A stretch of 64,000 bases of DNA from Zanthoxylum bungeanum (lineage: Eukaryota; Streptophyta; Magnoliopsida; Sapindales; Rutaceae): assembly GCA_019454045.1 (NCBI GenBank), contig SKCR01015059.1, positions 62,001 through 126,000 of the forward strand. The letters run 5' to 3'. Positions 48,265 to 60,482 of this stretch are shown in pieces (positions within the stretch are counted from its first letter, which is position 1; each line of letters starts with the position of its first letter). The notes beneath the pieces are model-generated. The model was given only the letters and a program-made list of their open reading frames with translations, did no database searches and was not told the origin of the DNA. The position numbers were made by a program, and so were the translations under genes.

Positions 48265-49001
48265 AGTCTGATTCTAGGCCGTTTAAAATGATTAGCTTTA
48301 TTTAAATCATCTATTCTTGACTTTATACATGCTTATTAGAAACTGAATCGATTAGATTTAGGGTGTATGACACTTAACAGAAAAAATCCCCAATTAATAA
48401 GGTTTTAATGTAACTATGTATTTGATGCATGTTATGTAGTCCATCTTGTCAATACGGTTTATGAATACTTCTTCGTGACTACATCCGAGACTGTGCCTCT
48501 ACTGTGAGGGTGTAGCCGATAGAGATTTATTCATACCGGATGTATATCAGATACTAGATAAATTCAAGCGAAAGTGGAATTCTGAACGTGCCCTAGCTGT
48601 CAGGATTACGTGAGTAACTTGAGTTTATCATTGACGAGTTTAACCTTGGTACGTCTCCTTGTGGGTCTGCCTTCGCAGCGACAACGAGAAACGACTAGGA
48701 CCGGAAGTTAAGGAGTCACTATTGAGTGATTGACAAAGGAGTTGTCTACCTGATGAATATACGTAGGCGAGACCGTGCCTCTGCTGTGAACTGAAATATA
48801 TTCACGGGATCCACTTTTCACTATTAGTATTTAATTTAATTATTAAATATTTGTATTCTGTTTGGGGATTACAGTATTGTATGATTTAGTGGGAGGGGCA
48901 TATTAGATTAAAAATCCATGATCTAGTTTATGCTTTTGATATTATATGAAACTGCTTTATATCTGCTAACCGTTTTTCGTGATCTATATGATAGATTTAC
49001 G
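48265..49001 (+). other. Copia D leader with structured elements
   Basis: The motif CGAGAYYGTGCCTCTRCTGTGA occurs at 48486-48507 and 48768-48789. Each copy lies inside pairable arms: CTACATCC (48479-48486) with GGGTGTAG (48508-48515), and TGAATATA (48754-48761) with TATATTCA (48797-48804). A third imperfect hairpin, 48654-48689, has CTGC-CTTC-GCAG at its tip. No gene is seen. Confidence 0.65.
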
Positions 49002-49860
49002 ATGGCGGGACAATCCACAAATCAGCTTGCGCGTATGCTTGATGCGAACAAACTAAAAGGCGCTGAGAACTTTACAGACTGAGAAATGGCCTTGAGGATT
49101 GTCCTCGACTCCGAAAAGCTGGGTTATGTACTGAGGGTCCGTTGCCCCTTGCAATGGGTGCGGATGCTACGGAAGAGGAACGCCGAGTTTTTGAAACTTG
49201 GAAGGATGATGATTTAAGGGTTAAATCATACATCCTCAGTTCTCTCTCTCAAAAACTCAAGCAACAATATATGGTATGGTTGATTTTTATAGTATGATGA
49301 CGCGATTGAGACAATCGTTTGAGAACCAAGAACAAGTTATTGTTCACAAAGTCGCCATGGAACTGTTCCATGCACGTCTGGATGAGGGGTAAGCTGTTAG
49401 CCCACATGTTCTTCAAATGATCGATTTGATCGATCAATTGAGGCAACATAATCTCATCTTGAATGACATTCTCGGGAGGAGTGTCATTCTTGGTTCACTA
49501 CCAGCTTCATTCCGCCAGTTTGTGATGTACTTCAACATGCACGGGACTGTCTGTACCTACCATGAGCTACATAGGATGTTGCTCACGGCAGAAGAGGACC
49601 TTAGGAATGGATTACCGACTCGCCCTCATAGGTCTACTTCTCTTTTGCTTCTTCCCAAGGAATGTCCAAGGGAAAGAACAAGAAAGGCAAGAAGAAGAAG
49701 AAGGAAGTTGGTCCTAAACAACAGGCAAAGATAGCCAAGCCCAAAAGGGCTTCTGAAGACAAATGCCACCACTGCGGCAAAGTCGGGTACTGGAAGAGGA
49801 ACTGTCCAGACTACATTGCCCAGATAAGGAGGGAGAGAGCATCGACATCAGGTACTTTTA
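49002..49860 (+). pseudogene. gag: Copia D gag
   Basis: Starts MAGQSTNQLARMLDANKL at 49002 and hits a TGA at 49080; EMALRIVLDSEKLGYVL follows, then frameshifts. From 49417 the frame is clean (LGRSVILGSLPASFRQFVMYFNM). From 49662 another frame covers a Lys-rich linker and the zinc knuckle CHHCGKVGYWKRNC (49764-49805), in which the zinc-binding His is Tyr, a single-base CAC to TAC change. The intact protein would form the particle and bind RNA. It cannot be made from this copy. Confidence 0.88.
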
Positions 49861-50270
49861 TTTTTCCAGTTATTGATATATCTTGGACTTGTGAAGCCGT
49901 CACATCCAACTGGATTTTAGATTCTGCTTGTCCCATTCACATTTGCAATTCGTTGCAGGTGCTGAAGGAAAGTAGGAGGCTGAAGCCTGGAGAGATGCAG
50001 TTGCGATTCGGGAGTGGAGACTCACTGGATGCAGTTGCAGTGGGAGTATGCGAGATCTCATTGCCGAATGGGACACTTTTGTTAAATGAATGTTTTTTTG
50101 TGTCTAGATGTGTAGCTAATATTATATCCATTTTTATATTAGATACAGAAGGCTTTTGTATTAATATTACGAACAGTTCTTTATATTTATATGATAAAAA
50201 TAATATTCAAATCCTTTGTTGTCCAAATAAGCATGGTCATTATACACTGCAAATATCAAAATATATTTTA
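49861..50270 (+). pseudogene. pol: Copia D protease region
   Basis: In frame with the knuckle. WILDSACPIHIC (about 49911-49946) is the active-site segment; the family form is DSG, so the Gly is Ala here. LRFGSGDSLDAVAVG and NECFFVSRCVANIIS follow, corresponding to the usual CYYVPSLxRNIIS stretch. The frame stays open through to 50438, so this is one of the longest uninterrupted coding stretches in the window. Confidence 0.82.
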
Positions 50271-51165
50271 AGTTCTGGAATTAATAAACGTAGATTACCT
50301 GAATTTAATAATACCGAACTATGGCATATGCGGCTAGGTCACATTGGCGCTAAACGCCTTAACCAAATGGTTAGGAATGGTTTGATACCAGATCTTACCA
50401 TTGAATCCTATCCAACTGTGAATCCTGTATCGGGGTAAAATGACCAAAGCCCCATTTTCTGGTGTTGGACACCACGCCACTATCTTACTGGAACTCGTAC
50501 ATTCTGATGTATGTGGTCCACTAAGTCAAACTGCTCACAGTGGTTATTCATACTTCGTTACCTTTACCGATGATCTGTCACGGTACGGTTATGTCTATTT
50601 GATGCGACATAAATCGGAAACCTTTGAAAAGTTCAAAGAATTCTGAAATGAAGTAGAAAAACAAACTGGAAAATATTATTAAATGCCTTCGATCTGATCG
50701 AGGTGGCGAATATATGAGTGGTGAGTTCATGGATTATATGAAGGAGAATGGGATTCTCGCTCAATATACTCCTCCAGGTACCTCACAACACAATGGAGTA
50801 TCTGATAGGAGAAATCGGACTTTATTGGATATGGTCCGATCAATGTTGAGTTTCACAGATTTGCCCTATTATTTATGAGGTTACTCTCTCTTAACCGCCG
50901 CACATCTTTTGAATAAGATTCCTTCAAAGGCTGTTCGTACGACACCGTATGAGATATGGTTCGGTTGGAGACCAAATCTTAATTATATTAAGGTTTGGGG
51001 TTGTCCTGCCTATGTCAGGGTGACTCGGAAAAATAAGCTTTCGCCTCGAGGGCAAAAGTTTAGGTTTGTTGGATATCCTCCGAATACGAGGGGATATCTG
51101 TTCTATGATACCGAGCATCGAAATATATTCGTAGCTCGCTTCGTAAAATTTCTAGAAGTATAATT
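50271..51165 (+). pseudogene. pol: Copia D integrase
   Basis: LWHMRLGHIGAKRLNQM (about 50320) is the zinc-binding start. Frameshifts around 50415-50440 damage the Cys pair. HSDVCGP (about 50500) is the first Asp and RSDRGGEYM (about 50695) the second. The catalytic Glu position reads VSDRRNRT: GAT at 50804-50806 instead of GAA/GAG, so Glu has become Asp. KVWGCPAYVRV and FVGYPPNTRGYLFY (50990-51100) belong to the C-terminal part. Stops lie at about 50644 and 50876. Confidence 0.88.
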
Positions 51166-52383
51166 TTTGTCAGAAGGTGGTGATCATAGACATGTTGAGC
51201 TTGATGAAGTCCAACCTGAAAACAACGAACCGACGGAGGAACCTGAAGTTCAAGTGGATGAAGGACCTTCAACATATACACTCCGTAGGTCGGAAAGGGT
51301 ATCCAGACCTCCTGAACGCTTGTATTTGATACAAGAAAAGAGTCTGGATGTTCTCTTAGTAGAGAGAGACAGATCCTTTCACCTATAGAGAATCGATGTT
51401 GGACATCGACTCCGTGAAATGGCAAAATGCCATGAAATCCGAGATAGACTCAATGCATGAGAATCAAGTTTGGGACTTGGTTCCGCTTCCCGAAGGAATT
51501 GTTCCCATCGGTTGTAAATGGGTTTACAAGAGGAAGCGCGGCCTGACGGTAAGGTTGAAACTTACAAGGCCCGACTGGTAGCAAAAGGTTACACGCAGCG
51601 ACCTGGCGTTGACTACGATGAGACTTTTTCACCGGTAGCAATGCTTAAGTCTATTCGGATTTTGCTTTATATAGCTGCGTATCATGACTACGAGATTTGG
51701 CAAATGGATGTCAAAACGGCTTTTCTAAATGGATTTCTTGATGAAGAAATCTATATGGAACAGCCGGAAGGTTTTGCGTCCAGCGAAAACTCAAGTATGG
51801 TATGTAAGCTTAAGAAGTCCATTTATGGGCTTAAACAAGCTTCAAGAAGTTGGAATCTTCGATTCGACGAGATTATTAGATCGTCTGGTTTTCTCAAGAA
51901 TTCAGAAGAATCCTGTGTGTATCAGAAGGCCAGTGGGAGCATGGTCGTATTTTTAGTCCTATATATTGATGACATCCTAATCATTGGGAATGATTTAGGC
52001 ATGTTACAAAGCGTCAAAGCATACCTCTGCAAGAATTTCTCCATGAAGGACCTGGGAGAAGCTTCCTATGTTTTAGGGATAAAACTCTATAGAGATAGAC
52101 AAATGAGGCTGATTGGGTTATCTCAATCAACGTACATAGATAAGATCTTGGAACGGTATAATTTTGGTAACTGTAAGACAGCAAACATACCGTTCAGGCA
52201 TGAGATTCATCTTTCAAAGAAGATGTGTCCACAAACAGAAGATGAGAAGGTTAGAATGTCTAGCCAACCTTATGCTTCATGTTTGGGTAGCATAATGTAT
52301 GTCATGTTATGTACAAGGCCTGATATCAGTTTCGCTGTTAGCGTAACTAGCAGATATCAGTCTAACCCAGGTAATGACCATGG
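51166..52383 (+). pseudogene. pol: Copia D reverse transcriptase
   Basis: After the acidic linker (ELDEVQPENNEPTEEP, about 51200), WQNAMKSEIDSMHENQVW and PIGCKWVYKRK start RVT_2. A small frameshift near 51540 moves to a 305-codon frame (51518-52435) with YEIWQMDVKTAFLNG, SIYGLKQASRSWNLRF, the catalytic YIDD at 51962-51973, and CTRPDISFAVSVTSRYQ. The catalytic core looks intact in one frame, making this the youngest-looking RT here. Without upstream continuity it is still classed as a pseudogene. Confidence 0.9.
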
Positions 52384-52815
52384 ATGGCCATTAAATATAT
52401 CCTCAAGTATCCTAAAGGTACTAAGGATAAGTTAATAATTTATGGAGGAAATGAACTGCAAGTTAATGGGTATACAGACTCCGATTTTCAATCGGATCCT
52501 GATGATAGAAAGTCTACATCTGGATTTGTCTTTACCCTTAACGGAGGTATAGTTTGTTGGAAGACTTCCAAGCAGGGATCTACAGCTGATTCCACCACTG
52601 AGGCGGAATACATTGCAGCTTCTGAAGCCGCAAAAGAGGCTGTGTGGATAAAGAACTTTGTCACAGAATTAGGAGTTGTCCCAAGTATTGAGAATGCGAT
52701 TCTGTTATACTGTGATAATACTGGAGCCATTGCGCAAGCAAAGAAACCAAGGGCGCATCAGAAGTCGAAGCATGTGGAACGCAAGTACCACATCATTCGA
52801 GAGATTATGTCATGA
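52384..52815 (+). pseudogene. pol: Copia D RNase H
   Basis: A 143-codon frame gives KYILKYPKGTKDKLIIYGG, VNGYTDSDF (Asp), STTEAEYIAASEAAKEAVW (Glu) and LLYCDNTGAIAQAKKPRAHQ (Asp), ending with a TGA (52813). All catalytic acidic residues are visible. A frameshift near 52383 separates it from RT. Downstream, DIVVCKV and PLTKAIPP-like sequence (to about 52909) belongs to the tail before the abnormal junction. Confidence 0.9.
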
Positions 52816-52909
52816 GGGGATATTGTCGTGTGCAAGGTACCGAGTGAAGTAATGTAGCAGGACCCGCTGACGAAGGCCATACCTCCGAAGTTGTTTGATA
52901 AACACGTGC

Positions 52910-53064
52910 AGTTATTTGTTTGTCATGTTATATTTTTATATTCATTATATTCTAAATATAAATACTGTTATTCACATCTAATATGCTTATCTCAATATCA
53001 TCTTATAAACAAAATACTTAATGTTCTAGAATATAAAGGTATACCTGCAACGGGTTATACTTAG
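52910..53064. repeat. Duplicated copy of element C flank upstream of the D 3' LTR
   Basis: 155 bp beginning AGTTATTTGTTTGTCATG and ending in the target word CTTAG matches 45687-45843, the DNA immediately left of the D 5' LTR, with a few differences. It replaces the end of the D internal region, including the polypurine tract. This is not produced by normal retrotransposition. Confidence 0.9.
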
Positions 53065-55477
53065 TGTTGGGGTTGGTGCTCACAGCGCCAATTCCCGGTT
53101 GTATTTCTGTGTAAATACTTCTGTAAAACATTATTATTATGAATAATATATGCAGTTTCTATAATATAATGAATCTTTTAATATGGTAAAGACGTAATGA
53201 CCCTAGAATGATTAGTCATGATTCAGTTGAAAAAAGCATCGCAACGGACATTGAGTAGTATCATGACGTTGTCATTCTCAGACAGTTCCTGGTCAAGGTT
53301 TACACAACTTGGTCAGTATAGTAAACCCGTTGAGACCGGTACAAGTCGTATACTGGAATATATGATTCCAATGGTTTCTTAATGAACCATAAGTCTTGGA
53401 GACTAGTATAGACGTGTAGGTGTTTATAGCGGATAAACACTGAATGACTCACCGAAGATTCTTAATGGATGATACACCAGCGTCAATAAGAATCTTCTTG
53501 GGTTGAGTAGCACTTGTGATTCTTAGACTTGAGGTGCCATCGTGGGCACATGAGACATCATCTACACTTAGATGGCAGTCACGTCACCGATCTATTCAGA
53601 TCAGACCTCCGCCTGTTCGTTGGGTGTAGATAGATCCTCAGGGTGTCCTATGTGTATCAAGATAGGATCCGTCAGTTCTGTGTAATAGACCATAGGTAGT
53701 CCAAATAATTAGCAATCAGATAAAACCATGGGCCCGTGGTAAAGTTTAGAAGCCAATTCTAAACATTCTTTTGAGATTGCTAATAGAATAGTCGACTGGA
53801 TAATCCCCATAGAGATTTGACGTTTACATCTATATCTCTGGGATACATCCGGATACCTGTGACGGAGGAATTATACATTTGCCATGACCTCGACCTGTAT
53901 GATTCAGCCAGTTTATCCGTGATCGTCATAATTTACGGGTGGATAAATTATGGACACGAAATTGGATTTCGTGACGGATATGCCTGAATCTAGAGAGTCT
54001 CAATAATGAAATAAACTCGTAGAGCACTAGAGCAACATTAATAAATAATATTGATTGTTTATAAAGTCGTTTAAAGGTTAAACGCAAAATACATGTGTAG
54101 GGACCCGATAGTCATTTACTCAATTATTGTGTATTTACATTTAATGCTTGATTAATTTAAATACACATTAATTAATTATCAAATTGAGATATTTGACTAA
54201 TATTATAAATGAATATATATATTTGATATTTAATGTAAATATAATACATATATTTAATATATTTGTATTTAATTAATTAATTAATTATTTAATTGTTAAA
54301 TGATTAATTTAATTAAAATATAAATATCTAAACTTTAGATATTTGTTTTGAAATGATTAAAGTTGCCTTTGTTGACTTAAAATAAATATCTATAAAGTGT
54401 TTTTAGATATTTAATTTACTTTATCAAATGTAAAGTTAAATGAAATTGAAATGAAATTTGTTGTATATGCTTGCATGAATTCGGCCAAGGGCATTTCACT
54501 ACAAGTATATATTGTTTTAATTTCATTTTCATTAACTATCCTAATACACTTTTCACAAACTCCATTAAAAAGAAAACCAAAGAAACTTGTGAAGAAGAAA
54601 GGAAAAATCTAAAGGAAAGCTTGGATTTAGTAAGTTTTTCAAACTTACTATTAGATAAGAAATTGTTCTTTATGATCTAGGCTTTAACATATGATGTTAT
54701 TAAGTTATTCCTTTCTTTATTCTTTGTGTTTTGGTTGATGGTAGTTTTGATGGAAGTGTTGAGCATGTGTGATGAAAGAAACTTGTGATTATTGTAGTTG
54801 TAAGGATTCTTTTAAGGTTTTGGAAACCATGTTGCTAATCTAGAGTTGTTGACCCACTCTAAGATGACCTAGATTTGATCTTGAGTTGTTTCATTGTGTT
54901 GAGATTTGGATTGGATGTAAGAAAGATGATTGAAGTAATTGATTTAGTGTATTTAGTCTAATTTGTCCAATTTGTGGAAATTGAAAAATTAGGGTTTATA
55001 ACTAATTCCAAATTTGGGGCTTTTCATTTATGTTGTGCATTTGGATGTGTATATGATGCATATAAAGTTTCATGTTGATTGGATTACATCTTGATGTGTT
55101 TTGAGACATGAAATTACAAAAGGCACAAAATGCATACCTTAGGAGGCTCTCGGCCAAATGAATAGGATTTGGGATTTTTGGTGCTTTTGGTGTTTTGATG
55201 TTTCAAGCATGCTAAGTTCATCCTCAAAATGATTTAGAATCATTCAAAATTGATTTGATCAATTTCGGACTAAAATGGGCAAAGTACCAATATAAGGGTA
55301 ATTCGGTAAATTCACTTGAATATGATTCATTTGAATTTTAATTTCATAATTTGATTATTGGACAATTAAATAAATATGTTTATTTAATTAATCCGAGAAA
55401 AAGTTTTGAAATCAGAAAATACGATTTTCACCGCTTCCGCTGCGTTACCGGATTCAGCCCCTAGAAAAATCCCTACA
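53065..55477 (+). mobile_element. 3' LTR of copia D
   Basis: A 2413-bp partner of 45844-48248. It is followed by the CTTAG duplication at 55478-55482 and then element C sequence. Confidence 0.93.
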
Positions 55478-55482
55478 CTTAG

Positions 55483-56230
55483 ATATAGAGATAATGTTTC
55501 TAGTCAAACTATGTACATTTTAACAGTTTTTCTAATTTAGGTACATGCCTAAAGGGCAGTTCCAAAACTTAGGTTCCTACTGCCAAAACAGTGAATCCGG
55601 AGCCTTGCCTCGCCTTCACTTCCTTCATGTCTGCCTTGTCCATACGGAGGTCACGCTTCCAGTGACCATGTTTGCCACAGTTTAGGCAGACATCTTGGAA
55701 TATGTCCTTTGTCTTCCTATAAGACAGTGACGATTTTGCCTTTTCCCCTTTTCATATCCCTAGAAGCCTTCGGCCAAGCCTTGACCTTCTGGGATGTTGA
55801 AGTAAGATGCGCTTTACGCTTCTTGCCCTTTTGTAAGCTCTGGCTCGTCTCCTTGAGCATGGCCATTAACTCTCCAAGAGTTTTCTATTGCAATTAGTAC
55901 TTCTAAGATCTAAGGATAGATCTATGAAGATCCTTCAATTTCAACATCATGGTTTAAGGATATAATCCTTAGTTCTGACGATGAAGTTAAGAAGTCATTG
56001 CGGCAAGAATAATGGATTGAGCGTTAAAGTTATCATCACCATAAGCCCTCCAAAGCTCATGCTCCACTATTTGCCCAACTCTGGGCTCAAGCCCGAGATG
56101 TCAGTCTATCAAATAAAATAACTTCTCGACTCTCAGGACTATCGTGAGGTTTTATTTTCAATCTGAAAATCGAAGCCGTTTAAAGATATTTTTCACCCAG
56201 GATTATGTTTTAAACGATAATCTTTCAGCT
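55483..56230 (-). pseudogene. gag: Copia C gag/protease-start remnant with central deletion
   Basis: On the minus strand the knuckle reads CLNCGKHGHWKRD (about 55690-55650) with the last Cys codon lost. LGELMAMLKE (about 55880) and the preceding decayed segments with AQSIILAAMTS (about 56010) bracket a join that skips the piece equivalent to A about 14650-14845. B has the same join. Several stops occur. Confidence 0.8.
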
Positions 56231-58512
56231 ATCTTGATTCCAATTGTCCAACTATCTAATCAACTATTACGGGCACAATCGAATATAATGATTACTATAG
56301 TCTAACTATATAATCAACTATAATTGATCGGTTAAATTCAAATGTATTGATTACTATAATCCAATTATATAACCAATTACAAATGAAATAGTTTGAATAC
56401 AGTCCAACTGTTACATTAAAATAACAATTAAATATTAGTCCAACTAATATATATTTATATTTAAATAATGACGAAAAATGAAATGAGCGCGCATTGGCAA
56501 GTATCTAAACGAAATTGCAAATTTAATACTTGTCTTGCACTATTTTTTGGCGAGCCTTTAACCCTCTGTGGAGTACTCAGGAAACCTACTTTCCTAGTGG
56601 GCTAGGATCCCGTTAAATAACACACAATCTTGACTTTGGCTAATAAATTGTATGAAACTTAACTAGGTAGATCTCTAAAATCAATTGGATCTCATCCAAT
56701 TCCTAAATCCAGTAGGTGGACCTCTAAGTCCGAAACATATATCCAATGTATGCCAATATATCCAATATATTGCCTAACCTTTTCCTCTAAGCCAACTAAG
56801 CCTTGGCTTTGGCTCAACAAGCTTAATGATTCTAGTTAAGCGTGACCCATCGACAATGGAAAGCTTCGTAATCGAGGCCGATGAACAAGAAGTGACCTTG
56901 ATTTTGGCCAACAAATCACAACTTGCCCAAGGCGTACGATACGGAACAAAGCCTTCATGATTCAGACACATCCGCGATGGACAAAGGTCTTGACTTTGGC
57001 CAACAAACCAATGCCAATCTTGGATTTTGAGAGAGAATCACTCAATGGAAGGAAAAACGCTTAATATGAAATGAGGGTTTTTCGCGTAAATTGGCAATCA
57101 ATTTATTATCTTTAATTAGGTCTCATCATACACCCTTAAGCATGCATTCTAAAAGCATAATAAGGCGCGCGATAAAATAATAATGATATTCGGATGGGTA
57201 TATTACAAACTTTGTTCTTAGAACAAATCTCTCCTTTTCCTCTCTCCCGCTAGCAATATTCATACTTCTACCCAATTTCATAATACTTCTAAAGAAACCT
57301 CATTTACATTGAGGGGAATAGGTGAGAAGAGAAATACAATGAGAAAAGAGGTAATAGGCTGGAAATGCAGGTCCAATTTAATAAATTATAAATTTATTAC
57401 AATAATTTCCAAAATTGCCCTCACCCATCTAATATCCATCCGATATATATTATTCATATAAACTTTCAAGTATTCACACATAGCATGTTGTCAATCAATC
57501 TAATCCAATTAATTAATCTTTAATTAATGACCATCTAATGTTCAAACAATAATTTGATTTACGCGAGTCCAACTCGTTTAAGAATAAATACTCAAAGTAC
57601 GTATTCTTGAATTATATCAAACTATAATTTTAAATCCAATTTAAATTATATTCAATACTAATTCACATTTAATTCCAAATTAAATTATTACACTTTTAGT
57701 AGTGCCTTTTAGACTTGGATTCCAAATCCAATCTTTATGGGTCTCAAAGGCCCAATTAGTATCAAATACTATTCAATTAAAGTCAAATGGACTTTTAATT
57801 AATTCTTTAGGCATGGGCTTTGGCAATTATGGGTCAAACCCAAGATGCCAAGGCCCAATTAGGAATCACTGTATGCCAAAAATCAATTTAGGCCCATTAG
57901 GCCCAATTATCATATTTGGACTTTATGAAAATGATTTTAGGCTCAATTGGATCCAACCAATTATCCTAAACCAAACTTGGCCCAACCAAGCCTATTAAGC
58001 CCAAATACAACAATTAAATTAATTCATTTTTCCGAATTACAAATTAATTTAATTCAAGTATAAATACTATAATTACTTAATTAATCTAATGCTTCCAAAA
58101 CACTAATTAATTCAATTAATCATGCTCAACATTTCCAATTCATGTCCAACATAAGTTGAAGCAAAATCAATTCTAAACATGCTATATAGCTCACGGTAAA
58201 GGCATAGAAATTATCATGCAATTTGATTTCAATCCAATTAAATCAACATCTCACATACAAATCATGCCACCAACACATCCAATTGCTAATTTTTCAAAAA
58301 ATCATCATGAACTATTACTAGGGTAAATTCGGCCAAGTGAAGGAATTTGGGGATTTTTTATCCAATCAATTTTTCTCAAATTCAAAGATGCACAAATCCA
58401 ATTCATCATCATCCAAACTCAACCAAACAATCAATTTGGGTAAGTCAAGTTCCAAGCCAAAAAATTCCAAATTAAAGTTTACAAACCCTAGTTACAAATC
58501 AAACTTAGAATC
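56231..58512 (-). other. Copia C leader with three hairpins
   Basis: Hairpins lie at 56621-56654, 56892-56919 and 56986-57009, equivalent to those in A and B. GGGCC/GGCCC-rich DNA lies at 57730-57990, as in A. No credible gene is present. Confidence 0.68.
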
Positions 58513-58525
58513 GGCTATGATACCA
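58513..58525 (-). other. Primer-binding site of copia C
   Basis: The minus strand reads TGGTATCATAGCC, one base different from the A and B site (G to T). Confidence 0.85.
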
Positions 58526-58526
58526 T

Positions 58527-60477
58527 TGTAAGTGTTCCTAAAACATGCCAAGATCTTTAAGTTGTGATTTGTGTGTGAATAAACGAAAGAGAGTTGCAGA
58601 AAATACTCACAAAGACCGGTTGAGTTCAAAACTTTTCCATCTCCAAGCTTTATTTGTGTTCCAAACTCATAGGGTGAGTTTCCCTATCACCTTGATTCAC
58701 TCCTTGATGTGCTAGCAAGAACAAAAATTGAAAGAAAATTTTACCCTCCAAGGTTCAAAGGTTCGGCCATGGTGTAGAGAAAAGAGAGAGAGAATTTTTT
58801 TTTTTTTTTTTTTGTGTTTCTAAAACCCAATTGACCAAGTCAACTCCAAAATTGTGTATATCCCTTTACTTAAAGCAAAGGCAAAGTGTTGGAGGGAAAA
58901 ATGGCATTTAATGCCTCCAAACACTTCCATCACTCAAGTTAACACTTGATAGACATGTGATGTAAGTTGGTGGGACCCACTTTAATTCAAAATTCAAGTG
59001 GCTTGCTCCATATACTTTGGGCTCGGATTCACTTAATCCAATTAAATGAATTTTCCATCACAACATAATTAAATAATAATACCTAACAAAATTATTACGG
59101 AAGTCGCTCGCGAATTAATTCCAAATTAATTCGTTTGCTTGAATTAAAATCTAATTTTAATTCCGCATTGAAATCTAATTTCAATTAATATATCCAATAT
59201 ATTATTTTAGCCCAATTAAGTAAATTAAATAGTAAAATCTAATTTCACTATTAAATTTAATTTACTAATTAATTCTAAATTAATCGCGTTCTCTCTCTTC
59301 TCGATGAATTTAATCCCAGATAAATTCTCGACGCAATTAATCCAAGATTAATTCTCTCTCTTTTGATAATTAATTCTCAGATTAATTATTACAATAATTA
59401 ATCCCAGATTAATTTTCTCTCTCATAATTAATCCCAGATTAATTTTCTGTTCGAGTCAAATCTCAACGGTGAATCTTCGGGAAGCGACCCAAGAGATCCC
59501 TGGATATATTGGCAGTAAATCCGATCATTGGACTATCCAAATACATACGTACCCGGTACCACGTTCTTACCGATTTACAAGACATGGTTGGCTTCTAGAA
59601 AAGCATCGTGCCTACCCAATTCTCCAGAAATATCTTTAAAGGAATATGTAATCTTTGTCAGGTGTAGTATACGTAGTATTGCGTATTACGATCCAGTATC
59701 GGATGTCACATGCTAGGCCTGGGGCTGAATTATGTTTGCCCCGTACGAAGCACATATCGGATCTTTGGTAACTAGTCTCTATAATCGGATAATCATGACC
59801 TTGTCATATTATCCCGATAGTTGCAGCATACAAGAGTACCAGTTCCGTATCCTACGTGATCATCATCTCCATATGACTAAAGTGATACTTCCATCTTGAC
59901 ATCACACCCAATACACTACGATTCTCAATATACCCAGAAGAGGCGTACACAGAAGATGTTAAAGCCCCGGACGACCAAAATCAAAGTATATTGATTATCA
60001 CAAGTATTAGCGATACAAGTCTCGGGTTAAGACCAAATACACCTACCCTGATTCAGACTCCCATAGACACATAGTCATACTACCAATGTGATTCTGAGGG
60101 GTCTATCCAGAGCGAAGCTGTTTCCGTACCATCAGTAAACACAATCTCCTATTACACTTGTATGAGTATCCAATACCCAAATATATGAGAACTATACCGT
60201 TATGCTTCCATAACACGCACAAGTGTAAAACTAGTCTATTCCGTATTATCGATGTCTAGTCTCGATAATACTACGACTAGGGATATTTAATGATTGGATT
60301 AATACTGTCTCATATCTTATTAATCCGAACTAATCATATGGACTTTTATCATTTATACATCCTGGTAATCCAATTACAAATGATAAAAGAGCAATTTCCT
60401 TTTGTCACATAGTTAATTTGTACAATAACACCATGTTCTGTACAAATAGTGATGTTATGGGTTATAATAGTCCAACA
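58527..60477 (-). mobile_element. 5' LTR of copia C
   Basis: A 1951-bp partner of 41269-43193. It includes a run of about 19 T near 58796 and GATTAATTTTCTCTCTC-type short tandem words at about 59330-59440. Confidence 0.92.
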
Positions 60478-60482
60478 CCTTT

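Larger units (their letters stand above)
45844..55477 (+). mobile_element. Ty1/copia element D (plus strand) inserted in C
   Basis: Duplication CTTAG (45839-45843 and 55478-55482), 5' LTR, primer site, leader, gag-pol and 3' LTR. The unoccupied site is visible in B at about 24730, where the sequence is continuous. It is the best preserved element in the window: RT and RNase H are in long frames. Oddly, 155 bp of host-C flank is repeated just before the 3' LTR (52910-53064) and the element's own polypurine tract is missing. Confidence 0.92.
41269..60477 (-). mobile_element. Ty1/copia element C (minus strand) inserted in G gag
   Basis: The LTR ends TGTAAG...CCAACA and the duplication CCTTT (41264-41268 and 60478-60482) define it. 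The primer site is at the right and the polypurine tract at the left, so it reads right to left. Same family as A and B. Copia D (45844-55477) is inserted between its gag/protease and integrase. Its genes are heavily decayed and gag carries the deletion shared with B. Confidence 0.92.
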
